Source of the DNA: CAVOHU01 sp963843385
GTDB taxonomy: Bacteria; Acidobacteriota; Vicinamibacteria; Vicinamibacterales; JAKQTR01
Direction: 5' to 3'
DNA: 64,000 bases
NCBI GenBank assembly: GCA_963843385.1
Contig: CAWJJY010000005.1
Span: forward strand, 620,001-684,000
The notes below the pieces were generated by a model, which made no database searches, had not been told where the DNA came from, and saw only the letters and a list, made by a program, of their open reading frames with translations. Both the position numbers and the translations under genes were made by a program. How positions within the stretch are numbered: position 1 is the first letter of the stretch; each line of letters opens with the position of its first letter. Below are positions 1 to 8,942 of the stretch, one piece after another.

Positions 1-238
1 ACTCGAGGACCCTCGCCCCGGGCCGCAGCCGCAGGCCCTGGATCATCGTCGCGACATCGATCAGCAGGTGCGGGGTCTCTTCCGCGTCGCTGAAGGGCTT
101 GGTCAGATGGAATTCGCGGTCGCTGATGGTCGCGAAGTAGTCCTCGGCCGATCGGTTCAGCTCTTCGATGGAGATCGTCTCCGTCAGCTCGCGCACGTCG
201 ATCGGCTCGGGTCCCTGTGAAGCGGCCGGATCGGGCAC
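1..238 (-). CDS. Methyltransferase N-terminus, partial at window edge
   Basis: This is a partial reading frame that runs off the left edge. Translated from a possible GTG at 238 it contains a helical N-terminal segment and then RPGARVLE, which looks like the beta-1 strand just before the SAM-binding glycine loop of a class I methyltransferase; the loop itself lies outside the window. The frame is open further upstream, back to a TGA at 293-295, with coding-like composition that includes HYKGEH. It may therefore be the second half of the methyltransferase at 293-1076, fused to it if one base near 295 is removed, rather than a separate gene. The substrate cannot be guessed. Confidence 0.5.
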   Translation of the reverse strand, partial: MPDPAASQGPEPIDVRELTETISIEELNRSAEDYFATISDREFHLTKPFSDAEETPHLLIDVATMIQGLRLRPGARVLE

Positions 239-292
239 CGACGCCGGTTCGGGCGCCGCGCCTCGATGCTCGCCTTTGTAGTGCGGCCTGTC

Positions 293-1076
293 TCAACGGC
301 ACCTCGACGTAGACGATGGCGCTGTCGAGGCCCGCGTGGGGCTCGAACACGAGGTGCGCCACGTCGAGCGACGCTTCGTTCAGCACGCGCAGCACCGCGT
401 CGAGCCGGTAGGTGTGACACGGCGTGAACGGCTCGTCGATCTTCCGTCCGCGCACCAGGTTGGTGAGGATGTTCACGCCAGGCACAGTGCTGCGCGCCCA
501 GCGTGACGCTTTTACGAGAGGCGCCACCGTCGCGCGATAGGGAAACTGAAACGCGCCGATCCCTCCGGACCGGATGCGGCCGACCAGATGGCGCAGGAGG
601 TTCAGGCCGTCGGAGGGCCGCAGCCTCTGGAAGACGAAGTAGCAGGAGACGAAATCGAACGTGCGGCCGGAGTCGAAGAATTCGGAGGTCGACTGAAAGA
701 CGAGGTTGCCGAGAAGGTGGCGCTCCGCCTCCAGCCGGGCCACCTCGAGCATGGCGTCGGAGACGTCCACGGCGGTCACCGTGCCGTTGCGCCTGCCGGC
801 TCGCCGCGCCAGCGGGATGGCCAGGCGGCCCGCGCCGCACCCGTACTCGAGGATCGAGGTTGGCGCAAAATGCGGCGCCAGCCTGAGCTCGATGGTGCGG
901 AACATCGCCTCGACCAGCGCCTCGCCGTGATCGAAGAACTCGCGCTGGCGGGCCGGGGTCAGGTTGGCGCGGAGGAACTCGGGCGAGGTGAGCACCGTGA
1001 AGTAGGGCTCGCGCGCGGCGTGGGCCTCTGCGCGGGGATTGGGGCGGCTCGACCGGCCGCCGGGCAGTGAAGCCAT
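293..1076 (-). CDS. Class I SAM-dependent methyltransferase, frame disturbed at its 3' end
   Basis: The frame starting at ATG 1076 (MASLPGGR) encodes about 260 residues of a Rossmann-type methyltransferase. Motif I, ILEYGCGAGRLAIPLA, lies near residue 75, followed by the acidic end of beta-2 in VTAVDVSDAMLEVA, where the adenosine ribose would bind. Further on are FDFVSCYFVFQRLRPSDG and a region with IRSGGIGAFQFPYRA, typical of methyltransferase beta-4 and beta-5. After VYVEVPL near position 296 this frame turns into arginine-rich low-quality sequence without a stop, while a coding-like frame opens one base over. Either a base was inserted here or two methyltransferase genes overlap. The long arginine-rich ORF covering this region in another frame is a shadow. 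Confidence 0.65.
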
Positions 1077-1153
1077 GGCTGATTGTCGCCCGAAACGTCT
1101 GGCCCGGTCGACAGGCTTCGCGCGAGCGATGCCGAAGCCGCGTCACGTCGGAA

Positions 1154-2083
1154 TCAGTGCGCGCCCGCCACGGCCCGGATCACGCCGACGGTTCGGAGCG
1201 AGGTCTTGTCGCGGCGGTAGGAATGAAACAACGCCGGATGGCAGGCCGTGCAGAGTCGCGCCAGATGCACGTGCTCCGGCGCCAGCCCGGCCGACGCCAA
1301 CTGGTCGAGGCTGGCCGTCCAGAGGTCTGCCCACACCTCGGTGCGACCCGCGTCGTCCTGTCCGGGAAACCTCGCAAGCTGATCTCGCGTCGGCAGGCGG
1401 AAGTCGGAGGCAGCCAGTTCCCAGGCTGAATCGGTGTCGGCGGAAGCCGCGCCGCCCGGCCGGGCCGAGGTCCCGGCCGGCTCCTCCAGGAACCACCTGG
1501 TTTGCTCGGCGCGCGTCATGCCGGCCGCCTTGAATGCCTCGACCACCTCCGAGCCAACGCGGTAACAGCATGGTCCGATGGACGGCCCGATCGCCGCGAC
1601 CAGGTCCGAAGGTGCACTCCCGAATGCCGACACCAGCGATTCCACGGCGGCACGAACGACCCGCGCCGAGGTGCCGCGCCACCCGGCGTGTGCCGCGGCC
1701 ACCGCGCCAGAGCGGCGGTCCGCTAGGAGCACGGGCATGCAGTCGGCGACGCGCACGGACAGCGCGACGCCCGGATCGTCAGAGACCAGGATGTCCGCCT
1801 CCGGCGGAGGCTCCTCCAGCGTCCGACCGCCGTCGCGTCCGCGGACGACGACCACTCGTGCGCCGTGGACCTGTCTCAACCGCAGGACCGATTCGGGCGG
1901 AACCCCCATCGTTCGACCCAGCGACGCCCAGCCCTCACCGCGCCGCGGTCCAACTGGTTCGAGTACGAGGTCGCGAGTCGAGAACACGTGCCGCGCGATT
2001 CGGCCGAGGGGCCGGCACTGCAACGCCCGTCCCCACGATTCATTCGACCATTCGAAGTCTTCCGGCGTCACCAGATCGGTCAT
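1154..2083 (-). CDS. pgeF: Peptidoglycan editing factor / multicopper-type laccase-domain protein
   Basis: The 309-residue product belongs to the YfiH/PgeF family, cytoplasmic enzymes proposed to remove wrongly built muropeptide precursors; older annotations call them polyphenol oxidases. Visible family motifs are RQVHGARVV, SVRVADCMPVL, AAAHAGWRGT, IGPSIGPCCYRVG and a C-terminal CTACHPALFHSYRRDK, which together supply the His and Cys metal ligands. It is longer than the usual 240-270 residues because of an Ala/Ser/Arg-rich insertion of roughly 50 residues between the CCYRVG and DLWTAS blocks. It lies beyond ftsZ and the radical SAM gene on the same strand, which suits a cell-wall role. The ATG at 2083 has no Shine-Dalgarno sequence but is preceded by TAGAAT at a six-base distance. 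Confidence 0.9.
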   Translation of the reverse strand: MTDLVTPEDFEWSNESWGRALQCRPLGRIARHVFSTRDLVLEPVGPRRGEGWASLGRTMGVPPESVLRLRQVHGARVVVVRGRDGGRTLEEPPPEADILVSDDPGVALSVRVADCMPVLLADRRSGAVAAAHAGWRGTSARVVRAAVESLVSAFGSAPSDLVAAIGPSIGPCCYRVGSEVVEAFKAAGMTRAEQTRWFLEEPAGTSARPGGAASADTDSAWELAASDFRLPTRDQLARFPGQDDAGRTEVWADLWTASLDQLASAGLAPEHVHLARLCTACHPALFHSYRRDKTSLRTVGVIRAVAGAH

Positions 2084-2095
2084 ACTGTGATTCTA
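2081..2095. promoter_or_regulatory. Overlapping divergent -10 elements for pgeF and acpS (possible leaderless starts)
   Basis: Only 11 bp separate the pgeF start (2083, minus) and the acpS start (2095, plus). On the minus strand TAGAAT (2095-2090) sits six bases before the pgeF ATG. On the plus strand CATACT (2081-2086) sits eight bases before the acpS ATG. Neither start has a ribosome-binding site. This arrangement would place both transcription starts at or next to the start codons. No good -35 hexamers are visible. Confidence 0.45.
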
Positions 2096-2478
2096 TGCGC
2101 ATCATCGGTATGGGGCTGGATGCGACGGATATTCCGCGCATCCGCCGGTCGATCGAGCGGTTCGGCGAGCGGTTTCTGCACCGGGTCTTCACGGTAGGCG
2201 AACTGGCCTACTGCGTGAGGAAGCACGATCCTTCCGAGAGCCTCGCCGCCCGGTTTGCGGCGAAGGAAGCCGCCATGAAGGCGCTTGGAACGGGCCACAC
2301 CCAGCATGTGCTCTGGAGAGACATCGAAGTGGTTCGGGGGGCCGGCGCCCCGCAACTGCGGTTTCATGGCGGCGCGGCCCGCCGGTTCCATGCGCTGGGA
2401 GCGTCCTCGTCGCTTCTCACCATCACCCACTCCGACTCACTCGCCATGGCCCAGGTGATGCTCATCAGCGATGAATAG
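2095..2478 (+). CDS. acpS: Holo-[acyl-carrier-protein] synthase
   Basis: This 127-residue protein is the short AcpS type of phosphopantetheinyl transferase, which moves 4'-phosphopantetheine from CoA to the serine of acyl carrier protein in fatty-acid synthesis. The N-terminal IIGMGLDATDIPRI carries the first metal-binding Asp. FAAKEAAMKALGTG is the family's second signature with the catalytic Glu, and LLTITHSDSLAMAQV is the usual C-terminal SHxxxxA region with Thr-His replacing Ser-His. The length is normal (about 120-130). The ATG at 2095 is the only in-frame start that keeps the first strand intact; upstream in-frame codons include no initiator nearby. Confidence 0.93.
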   Translation: MRIIGMGLDATDIPRIRRSIERFGERFLHRVFTVGELAYCVRKHDPSESLAARFAAKEAAMKALGTGHTQHVLWRDIEVVRGAGAPQLRFHGGAARRFHALGASSSLLTITHSDSLAMAQVMLISDE

Positions 2479-2878
2479 CCGGTTGTCACGGCAGGCGGCC
2501 CGGCTGGCGTGGGTGCCAGGCATGGACTCGCGTCGGGTATCTGCCCTCCGCGACATCGACATCCTGCGCATCTGTTCCCTGCACATCGACAACGCCGGCT
2601 GACAACCGCGAGGTCACCTCCTGAGTGGGCGCGGTGCGCCCGAAGCATCGTCCTGACGTAATCGTCCAGTCTTCAATCACTTGCGCCGCCGCGCATGATC
2701 CGGTCACCCGAGGGCACGACGTTTGCTCGCGATCGGATATGCGCGATGCCTGAGGGCGTCCGCGAGAACGGCCCCGAGCCCGATGCCGCGTCACCTGCAT
2801 GGCACCCGGCCAGATTGTCCGAACGGCCAGTTCTCGGTGTCTCGGACGCCATGTTCCGCGCAAGCGAGGAGCACGCAC
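2479..2878. other. Intergenic region with no recognised gene
   Basis: Short frames on both strands here are arginine/proline-rich and resemble nothing familiar. I see no RNA gene, hairpin terminator or repeat. It separates acpS from the SpoVG-like gene. Confidence 0.5.
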
Positions 2879-3181
2879 ATGCTGGTCAAGTTCTCACCCA
2901 ACGACAGGGGCAATCCCCCGGGCAAGCTCGCCGAAGCCGAGTTGCACTTCAGTGAGGGCACGCTCGACGGTCTCAAACTCATCGGGTTTGGCATCTGGGA
3001 GCGCAGAAACGGCTCCGGCCGCAACGTGACGTTTCCCGCGCGCCAGTACTCCGTCAACGGCGAACGGCGCAGCTTCGCGTTGTTGCGTCCGATCATGGAC
3101 GCGGCGAACCAGGAACGGCTGCGCGAGTTCATCCTGCAGTCGTACGCCGACTTCGAGGCACAGGCAGCGGTGGCGGAGTAG
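2879..3181 (+). CDS. Small SpoVG-like protein
   Basis: The product has 100 residues. I chose the ATG at 2879 because AGGAG lies eight bases upstream; the longer in-frame extension is compositionally poor. The middle of the protein, TFPARQYSVNGERRSFALL, followed by PI and a terminal helix (NQERLREFILQSYADFE), resembles the SpoVG fold, in which a PSRRTPDGEFRDI-like strand is followed by AHPI and a helix ending in EY. SpoVG proteins are small nucleic-acid-binding regulators. The similarity is by eye and modest, so the family assignment is tentative, although the reading frame itself looks real. Confidence 0.6.
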   Translation: MLVKFSPNDRGNPPGKLAEAELHFSEGTLDGLKLIGFGIWERRNGSGRNVTFPARQYSVNGERRSFALLRPIMDAANQERLREFILQSYADFEAQAAVAE

Positions 3182-3407
3182 CGCTCGGCCGGCCCCGGGG
3201 ATTGACGATCACCTCCTCGCACGACGCGGTCGGCGAGTGGTGTGGATTCCAGGCGGACCCAAGGGCGCTGAGGCCGTTACGGAAAGCGCGGGAGAACGGA
3301 CCGGGCCGCCCTGCGCATGGGCGAGCGGTATCGCGCGCTCCGCCGGAGCTCCTCCGCGCACGCTCCGGCGCGTGGCGCGCGCAATCCGCCAGGACTCAAT
3401 TGGGAAA

Positions 3408-5171
3408 CTACGTGTGCTCCGCGGGAGGCTCCGCGATGGGCTCAACATGGTCCAACTGGTCCCGCCCCTTCCGCGGGAGGGTACAGTCCCCGCGCATGGA
3501 CCGTTCGTACTCGGAGCGGAAGAACCCCGGCTTGACCCCGCGATCGACGATGTCCCACGGGAGCACTTCGTCGACTCGGCGCTGACGATGCAGGTAGAAG
3601 TCGGGGTCGAGATCGACCTCGGCCATCGCCCGGCGCCACTGACCGTCGTGCCGGTCGACCTCGACCAGGGCTTGCGCGATGCGGCGATCGCCGAGCGAGA
3701 TCAGCCCCTGGAACTGAGCGAGGCGTTCCGACTTGATGCTGAACGTGACATTGTCGATGTCAGAGGTCAGGGACCGGAGCCTCTTCACTTTCGCTTCAAT
3801 CACCGACGAGGTCTCCATCGGATGCCACTGGTAGGGAGTGCCGGGCTTCGGCACGAGCGGGTTCACGCTCGCCACGATCCGTCCCATCGCGCCGCGGCTC
3901 CGGCCGTACTTCAGCATCCGGTCCCGGATGGCGACCGTCAGATCGCGGATGGCGACCAGGTCCTCGTCGGTTTCGAGCGGCAATCCGATCATGAAGTAGA
4001 GCTTGAGGTTCTCGATGCCCGCCGCGGCGACCAGTTCCGCCTTCTCGAGGATCTCGTCGTTGGTGATGGCCTTGTTGAGGCTCCGGCGCAGATGGTCCGA
4101 CCCCGCTTCAGGCGCAATCGTGATCGATCGCTCGCCGCTTGCCCGCAGCGCCCGGAGCAGCCCCTCCGTCAGTTCGTCGAGCCGCAGCGAAGCGGGGCTG
4201 ATGCGGTAGCCCATCTCGTTGAATCGCGCCAGGAGGCGGTCGATGTCGGGGTGATCGCACACGGCGATCGAAACCACACCCAGGCGATCGGCGTGCGGCC
4301 TGGCGGCTTCCGCCAGCGCGAGAATCCGCTCGGCCGGAAACGGTCGGACGGGGAGATAGTTGAACCCCGCCCAGCAGAACCGGCACAGGTTTGCGCATCC
4401 GCGCACGATCTCGACCAGCAGGCGCGACCCGAGCTCGGTGTCAGGCGTGAACACGCAGGTCGACGGCGGGTCGGTGCTGAGCGTCGAGCGCAGAGTCGCC
4501 TTCCTCACCGGCATCGGGGCATTCGAGCCGGCCACGGCGTCGAAGGACTCGATGGTGCCGTCAGTCCGGTAGCGGACCTCGTAGAACGACGGCACGTAGA
4601 ATCCACGCTCCCCTGCCAGCGCGCGGAGCAGGTCGGTCCGGCTCGCAGCGGCGGTAATCCGTTTCACCAGTTCGGGCACCAGCAATTCGCCGTCCCCGAT
4701 GGCGACCACGTCGGCAAACGGGGCGATGGGTTCGGGATTGACCGATGCCGCGGCGCCGCCGACCACGACCAGCGGGTGGCCCGGCCGCCGTTCGGACGCG
4801 TAGAGCGGAAGCCCCGCGATCCGGAGCATGGCGATCACGTTCGTGTAGTCCCATTCGAACGACACCGTGAAGGCGATCACGTCGAATTCGCGCACGGGAG
4901 TCTGCGACTCGATAGTCACCAGGGACCCGGCCGGCCCGGCGCCGGCCTTGATCTCCTCTCGCGGGGGAAGGAACGCGCGTTCGCACACGACCTCGGCGTG
5001 CTCGTTGAACAGCCGGTACACCGACTGCAGCCCGAGATTGGACATCCCGACGAAGTACGTGTTCGGAAACAGGAGGGCGATGCGAAGGCGGTTCGCGTGG
5101 GCCTTGCGAATGACGCCGATTTCCCGGGAACGCCGTTCCCGGGCTCGTTCACGCGGGTGCCAGGTGCCCAT
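3408..5171 (-). CDS. B12-binding-type radical SAM protein (TIGR03960-like)
   Basis: This is a 587-residue protein with an N-terminal Rossmann-like half (LRIALLFPNTYFVGMSNLG, residues 30-47) of the kind often annotated as cobalamin-binding in this family, then the radical SAM domain. The cluster-binding motif is C259-x3-C263-x2-C266 within VRGCANLCRFCWAGFNYLP. Later blocks such as SITIAPEAGSDHLRRSLNKA and LKLYFMIGLPLETDED are typical of YgiQ/TIGR03960-type radical SAM proteins. The substrate is unknown; some relatives are followed by a gene for a DUF2344 protein and linked to tRNA or ribosome modification, but no such partner is next to it here. It follows ftsZ after a 160-bp gap that contains a possible extended -10 element. 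Confidence 0.85.
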   Translation of the reverse strand: MGTWHPRERARERRSREIGVIRKAHANRLRIALLFPNTYFVGMSNLGLQSVYRLFNEHAEVVCERAFLPPREEIKAGAGPAGSLVTIESQTPVREFDVIAFTVSFEWDYTNVIAMLRIAGLPLYASERRPGHPLVVVGGAAASVNPEPIAPFADVVAIGDGELLVPELVKRITAAASRTDLLRALAGERGFYVPSFYEVRYRTDGTIESFDAVAGSNAPMPVRKATLRSTLSTDPPSTCVFTPDTELGSRLLVEIVRGCANLCRFCWAGFNYLPVRPFPAERILALAEAARPHADRLGVVSIAVCDHPDIDRLLARFNEMGYRISPASLRLDELTEGLLRALRASGERSITIAPEAGSDHLRRSLNKAITNDEILEKAELVAAAGIENLKLYFMIGLPLETDEDLVAIRDLTVAIRDRMLKYGRSRGAMGRIVASVNPLVPKPGTPYQWHPMETSSVIEAKVKRLRSLTSDIDNVTFSIKSERLAQFQGLISLGDRRIAQALVEVDRHDGQWRRAMAEVDLDPDFYLHRQRRVDEVLPWDIVDRGVKPGFFRSEYERSMRGDCTLPRKGRDQLDHVEPIAEPPAEHT

Positions 5172-5271
5172 GCCGGATGGAAAGGCCGCTCATGATCGGA
5201 AGCGACGACACGCGCGCCGTCATGTGCCTGATACTCAGGCGCCGGCGCGCGCGGTTCCCGTGGATGTACTC

Positions 5272-5280
5272 AGTCTACCA
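5272..5280 (-). promoter_or_regulatory. Possible extended -10 promoter for the radical SAM gene
   Basis: Read on the minus strand the sequence is TGGTAGACT, a TGN extended -10 hexamer about 100 bp upstream of the start at 5171. No clear -35 is visible, and the call rests on the hexamer alone. Confidence 0.3.
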
Positions 5281-5331
5281 CGCGCGCGGACCATGCCCTC
5301 GAGACCGCATCCGGCAGCAGGTCGAGAGCGC

Positions 5332-6633
5332 CTATGCCCGCTTCGTCCGGCGGAGGAACGCCGGAACCTCGGCGAGCGCCTCGTCATCGGACGCGGCGGC
5401 CGGGACCTGCTCGGCCCTGACCGGCAACGGAGCCTGCGGCACGCCGGGCAGGTTCGGCGGCGTATTCAGCCCGTGCCGCCGCACGATGGTCGCGACTTGC
5501 CCGCGCGATCCGCCCGAGGCAACCTCGTCGTCCCGTTCGCGGATCCACGAGCTGTAGTTGCTCAGGTCCACCGGGGTCTGCCCCGCCGCCCCGGGCACGA
5601 TCTGTTTTGCGCCGGTCCGGTCGAACCCGGTCGCGATGACGGTGATCTTCACACGCCCTTCGAGCCGCGGATCGATGACGGCTCCGAAGATGATGTTGGC
5701 GTCTTCGTGCGCGGCCTCGTGAATGATGGACGATGCCTCGCTGACCTCGATGAGCGACAGGTCGGTTCCCCCGGTCACGTTGATGATCACGCCCCGGGCG
5801 CCCTGGACCGACGCGTCCTCGAGCAGCGGGCTCGACACGGCTCGCTGGGCGGCTTCGACGGCGCGATTGGCGCCTTCGGCCACGCCGGTGCCCATCACCG
5901 CGACGCCCATGCCGGTCATGATGGTCTTGACGTCGGCAAAGTCCAGGTTGATCAGGCCGGGAACGAGGATGAGATCGGAGATGCCCTGGATGGCCTGCCG
6001 CAGGACGTCGTCCGCCGCTGCGAACGCCATCAGCAGCGGCGTGCTGCGATCGATGGTGGCCAGCAGGCGTTCGTTCGGGATGGTGATGACGCTGTCCACG
6101 CAGTCGCGAAGCTCCTCGAGGCCGCGTTCGGCCTGGGCAGCCCGCTTCTTTCCCTCGAACTTGAACGGCTTGGTCACCACCGCGATGGTGAGCGCGCCCA
6201 GTTGCGTGGCCAGCGCCGCGATGACCGGGGCGCCGCCGGTGCCGGTGCCGCCGCCCAGGCCCGTCGTGACGAACACCATGTCGGCCCCGTCCAGCACCTG
6301 GATGAGCTGCTCGGTGTCTTCGAGCGCGGCCTGCCTGCCGACGTTGGGATCGGCGCCGGCGCCGAGTCCCTTCGTCAGCTTGGCGCCCAGCTGCAGCTTG
6401 ATCGGCGCGGCGTTGACCCGCAAGGCCTGCAGATCGGTGTTGGCCACGATGAACTCGACCCCGTCGAGCCCTTCCTTCACCATGCGGTTCACGGCGTTGT
6501 TGCCGCCCCCGCCGACACCGATGACTTTGATGCGGGCACCCGCGCGGAGGTTCTCGTCGAGGGTCAGGCGAAGGTTCGACAGTGTCGAATCTTCGCCTAC
6601 GGTGGGCAGGTTCTCGTACGGGTACGACATCAA
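5332..6633 (-). CDS. ftsZ: Cell division GTPase FtsZ
   Basis: FtsZ (433 residues) polymerises into the cytokinetic ring. The N-terminal Rossmann motif GVGGGGNNAVNRM, the tubulin signature GLGGGTGTGGAPV, and the switch region GLGAGADPNVGRQAALED are all intact, as is the T7 synergy-loop region NLDFADVKTIM that completes the neighbouring subunit's GTPase site. A variable linker of about 80 residues leads to the conserved C-terminal peptide VPAFLRRTKRA, the docking site for FtsA and other partners. It is the last gene of the dcw cluster, 58 bp after ftsA. Confidence 0.98.
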   Translation of the reverse strand: MMSYPYENLPTVGEDSTLSNLRLTLDENLRAGARIKVIGVGGGGNNAVNRMVKEGLDGVEFIVANTDLQALRVNAAPIKLQLGAKLTKGLGAGADPNVGRQAALEDTEQLIQVLDGADMVFVTTGLGGGTGTGGAPVIAALATQLGALTIAVVTKPFKFEGKKRAAQAERGLEELRDCVDSVITIPNERLLATIDRSTPLLMAFAAADDVLRQAIQGISDLILVPGLINLDFADVKTIMTGMGVAVMGTGVAEGANRAVEAAQRAVSSPLLEDASVQGARGVIINVTGGTDLSLIEVSEASSIIHEAAHEDANIIFGAVIDPRLEGRVKITVIATGFDRTGAKQIVPGAAGQTPVDLSNYSSWIRERDDEVASGGSRGQVATIVRRHGLNTPPNLPGVPQAPLPVRAEQVPAAASDDEALAEVPAFLRRTKRA

Positions 6634-6691
6634 ACGCCTCCAGAGCAGACATGGTGCGCCAGGGCGGTTCCGGGGCCGGAACCGTCAGGCG

Positions 6692-7927
6692 CTAGAGAAA
6701 TTCCTTGAACACACCGGCTATGCCCCGGGCCAGCCGCCCGAGGGGACCCCCGCCGGAGGAGCGCCCTGGTTCCTGACTCCGCGCCTCGTGCCCGTACATC
6801 AAGAGGCCGACCGCCGTCGCGAACGACGGCCGGGCGGTATGGTCGGCCAGCCCGCCGACGCCGGTCGGGCATCCCCGCCGGACGGGGAGATCGAAAATCT
6901 GTTCGGCGATCTCGGTCATGCCGTCGAGCATCGCCCCGCCGCCGGTCAGCACGATACCCGAATTGAGCGACTTCTCGTAGCCCGCACGGTGGATTTCGTC
7001 CCAGATCGCGTGGAACATCTCCTCGGCGCGTGGCTGGATCACGTCCGACAGGACTCGGCGCGGCATCACCCGAGGCGGCCGGCCGCCGACGCTGGCGACC
7101 TGCATGGTCTCGTCGTCGCCGACCAGGGCCGAGAGCGCGGAGCCGCTCTTCCGCTTGAGCTTTTCGGCCTCCGGAATGGGCATGCGGAGCCCTACGGCGA
7201 TGTCGTTCGTGAAGTGGTCCCCGCCAAGGGGCACCACCGCCGTATGCCAGAGCGACCCGCGTTCGTAGATGGCGATGTCGATCGTCCCGCCTCCGATGTC
7301 GATCAGCGTGGTGCCCAGCTCCCGCTCGTCGTCGGTCAGCACGGCCTTGCTCGCCGCGAGTTGCTCGAGCACCGACTCCCTCACGGTAACACCGGCCTTG
7401 TTGACGCACGAAAACAGGTTCTGCAGCGTGCTCGAGGCGCCCGTGACGATGTGCACGTTGACCTCGAGGCGTGAGCCGGTCATCCCGATCGGGTCCCCGA
7501 TCTGGTCCTGGTCGTCGGCCACGAAGTCCTGTGGCAGCACATGGAGGATCTCGCGGCCGGTCGGCAGGTTCACGGCGCGGGCGGCTTCGATCGCCCTGCG
7601 CACATCGTCGCTCGTAATTTCGCGGTTCTTGCCTGCCACCGCGACGACGCCTCGGCTGTTGAATCCCTTGATGTGGGTACCCGACACGCCAAGGTACGCG
7701 TTGTCGATCTCGATGCCGGCCGTCAGCTCCGCCTCCTCGACGGCTTTCCGGATGGCCTCGACGGCGGCTTCCAGATTGACGACGACGCCACGCCTGATGC
7801 CATGCGATTCGGCCGATCCCAGCCCGATGATCTCGACGTGGCCGCCATCCATGACTTCGCCGACGATGGCGGCGATCTTCGAAGTACCGACGTCGAGTCC
7901 GACCAGATGCCGCTCCCTGCGAGCCAC
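6692..7927 (-). CDS. ftsA: Cell division protein FtsA
   Basis: This 411-residue actin-like ATPase anchors FtsZ filaments to the membrane. The phosphate-1 motif is LVGLDVGTSKIAAIVGEV at the N-terminus. The 1C subdomain follows, then phosphate-2 TTLIDIGGGTIDIAIYERG and the adenosine-binding region SGIVLTGGGAMLDGM. The C-terminus ends in GVFKEFL, consistent with the short amphipathic helix that binds the membrane. The length is normal. It lies between ftsQ (160 bp upstream) and ftsZ. Confidence 0.97.
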   Translation of the reverse strand: MARRERHLVGLDVGTSKIAAIVGEVMDGGHVEIIGLGSAESHGIRRGVVVNLEAAVEAIRKAVEEAELTAGIEIDNAYLGVSGTHIKGFNSRGVVAVAGKNREITSDDVRRAIEAARAVNLPTGREILHVLPQDFVADDQDQIGDPIGMTGSRLEVNVHIVTGASSTLQNLFSCVNKAGVTVRESVLEQLAASKAVLTDDERELGTTLIDIGGGTIDIAIYERGSLWHTAVVPLGGDHFTNDIAVGLRMPIPEAEKLKRKSGSALSALVGDDETMQVASVGGRPPRVMPRRVLSDVIQPRAEEMFHAIWDEIHRAGYEKSLNSGIVLTGGGAMLDGMTEIAEQIFDLPVRRGCPTGVGGLADHTARPSFATAVGLLMYGHEARSQEPGRSSGGGPLGRLARGIAGVFKEFL

Positions 7928-8086
7928 GCCCCCTCCATCCCGTCACAACAGGCCGCCCGAGCCCGCCCGCCAAAATCCGGACCCCGCTCCCGGCCCCCCA
8001 TTCCCGAACCCGTCCGGTCCCGACCTCACCATCCGCCCGCGCGACCCGCCGGGGATCGAGCGGCCGGCATCGACCTCGCGGGTGCG

Positions 8087-8941
8087 CTAGGTCGGGGGTT
8101 TGGCAGTCACCGAGACCGCCGTCTTCACGGTCCGCGCCGGACCGACGTAGATACGCTCGTCGAACCGAAGATCCACGTAGTCGATCTCGGGCACGCGTTC
8201 GCGAAGGGCGGGCGCAAGCTCGATGAACGACTGGAGCCGTTCGGCGAACCGGTCATTGCCCAGCCTGACGACCGCCGGGTCGTCGTTGAGGATGACGCGA
8301 ACATCCTGCGGCTCGCTGACATCGATCTGCGAGACGCGGGCGGCCAGCTCCGGCCTGACCCTGATTGATCCCAGGACGCGGGCCACCAACTCACCGCGGG
8401 CCCGGTCGATGGCCGGGTTGCCATCGGCGGTCACCGTCACGAGACCGTCGATGATCGGCAGGTCGAACTCCGCGTAGCGCGGGCCAAACTCGTCGATCAC
8501 CCTCCCGGCGGAGTCCACCAGATACAGCTCGTCGCGAAGCCGCGCGATGCCAATCGGGTGCCGCTCGCGGAGGGTCACCTCCACGGTCGACGGCAGGCGC
8601 CGGCGCACCGTGGCGTCGGCCACCCACGGCGACGCGAGAACCCGCTCGCGCCACCGGCCGACGTCGGTCAGCAGGATGCTCTGGCCCGAGAGCCCTTCGA
8701 CCAGGCCGAGGACCTCGCCCCGCGACAACCGTTCGTTGCCTGCGATCGCGATGTGCTGAATCCGCAGCCACGACGATTCGACCGCCCACACGGACGTTCG
8801 ATAGCCGCCATAGGCCAGGGCCCCGAGCATGGCTGCCGTGCGCAGCAGGCCCCACCAGGGGCGGCTGCGGAGGCGGCGCCGCCGGCCTGGCCGGGACTCT
8901 CTGCGCCGAAAGCGCTTGTCCGAATGAACGGTGACTCCCAT
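8087..8941 (-). CDS. ftsQ: Divisome protein FtsQ/DivIB
   Basis: FtsQ (284 residues) is a bitopic protein that links FtsL and FtsB to early divisome proteins. It has a highly basic cytoplasmic N-terminus, one transmembrane segment around residues 30-50 (LLRTAAMLGALAYGGY), and a periplasmic POTRA domain beginning LRIQHIAIAGNERLSRGEV. The FtsQ beta domain follows, with STVEVTLRERHPIGIARL. The ATG at 8941 is one base from the murC stop, so the two are translated as a tight pair. No separate ftsB was seen in the window. Confidence 0.92.
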   Translation of the reverse strand: MGVTVHSDKRFRRRESRPGRRRRLRSRPWWGLLRTAAMLGALAYGGYRTSVWAVESSWLRIQHIAIAGNERLSRGEVLGLVEGLSGQSILLTDVGRWRERVLASPWVADATVRRRLPSTVEVTLRERHPIGIARLRDELYLVDSAGRVIDEFGPRYAEFDLPIIDGLVTVTADGNPAIDRARGELVARVLGSIRVRPELAARVSQIDVSEPQDVRVILNDDPAVVRLGNDRFAERLQSFIELAPALRERVPEIDYVDLRFDERIYVGPARTVKTAVSVTAKPPT

Positions 8942-8942
8942 G

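Noticed and set aside
184..1146. 320-residue Arg/Pro-rich ORF
   Set aside because: The neighbouring frame encodes a clear methyltransferase with motif I; this frame is its shadow.
3237..5195. 652-residue plus-strand ORF
   Set aside because: It lies antisense to the radical SAM gene, whose motifs are intact; its composition is the shadow type rich in Arg, Asp, Gly and His.
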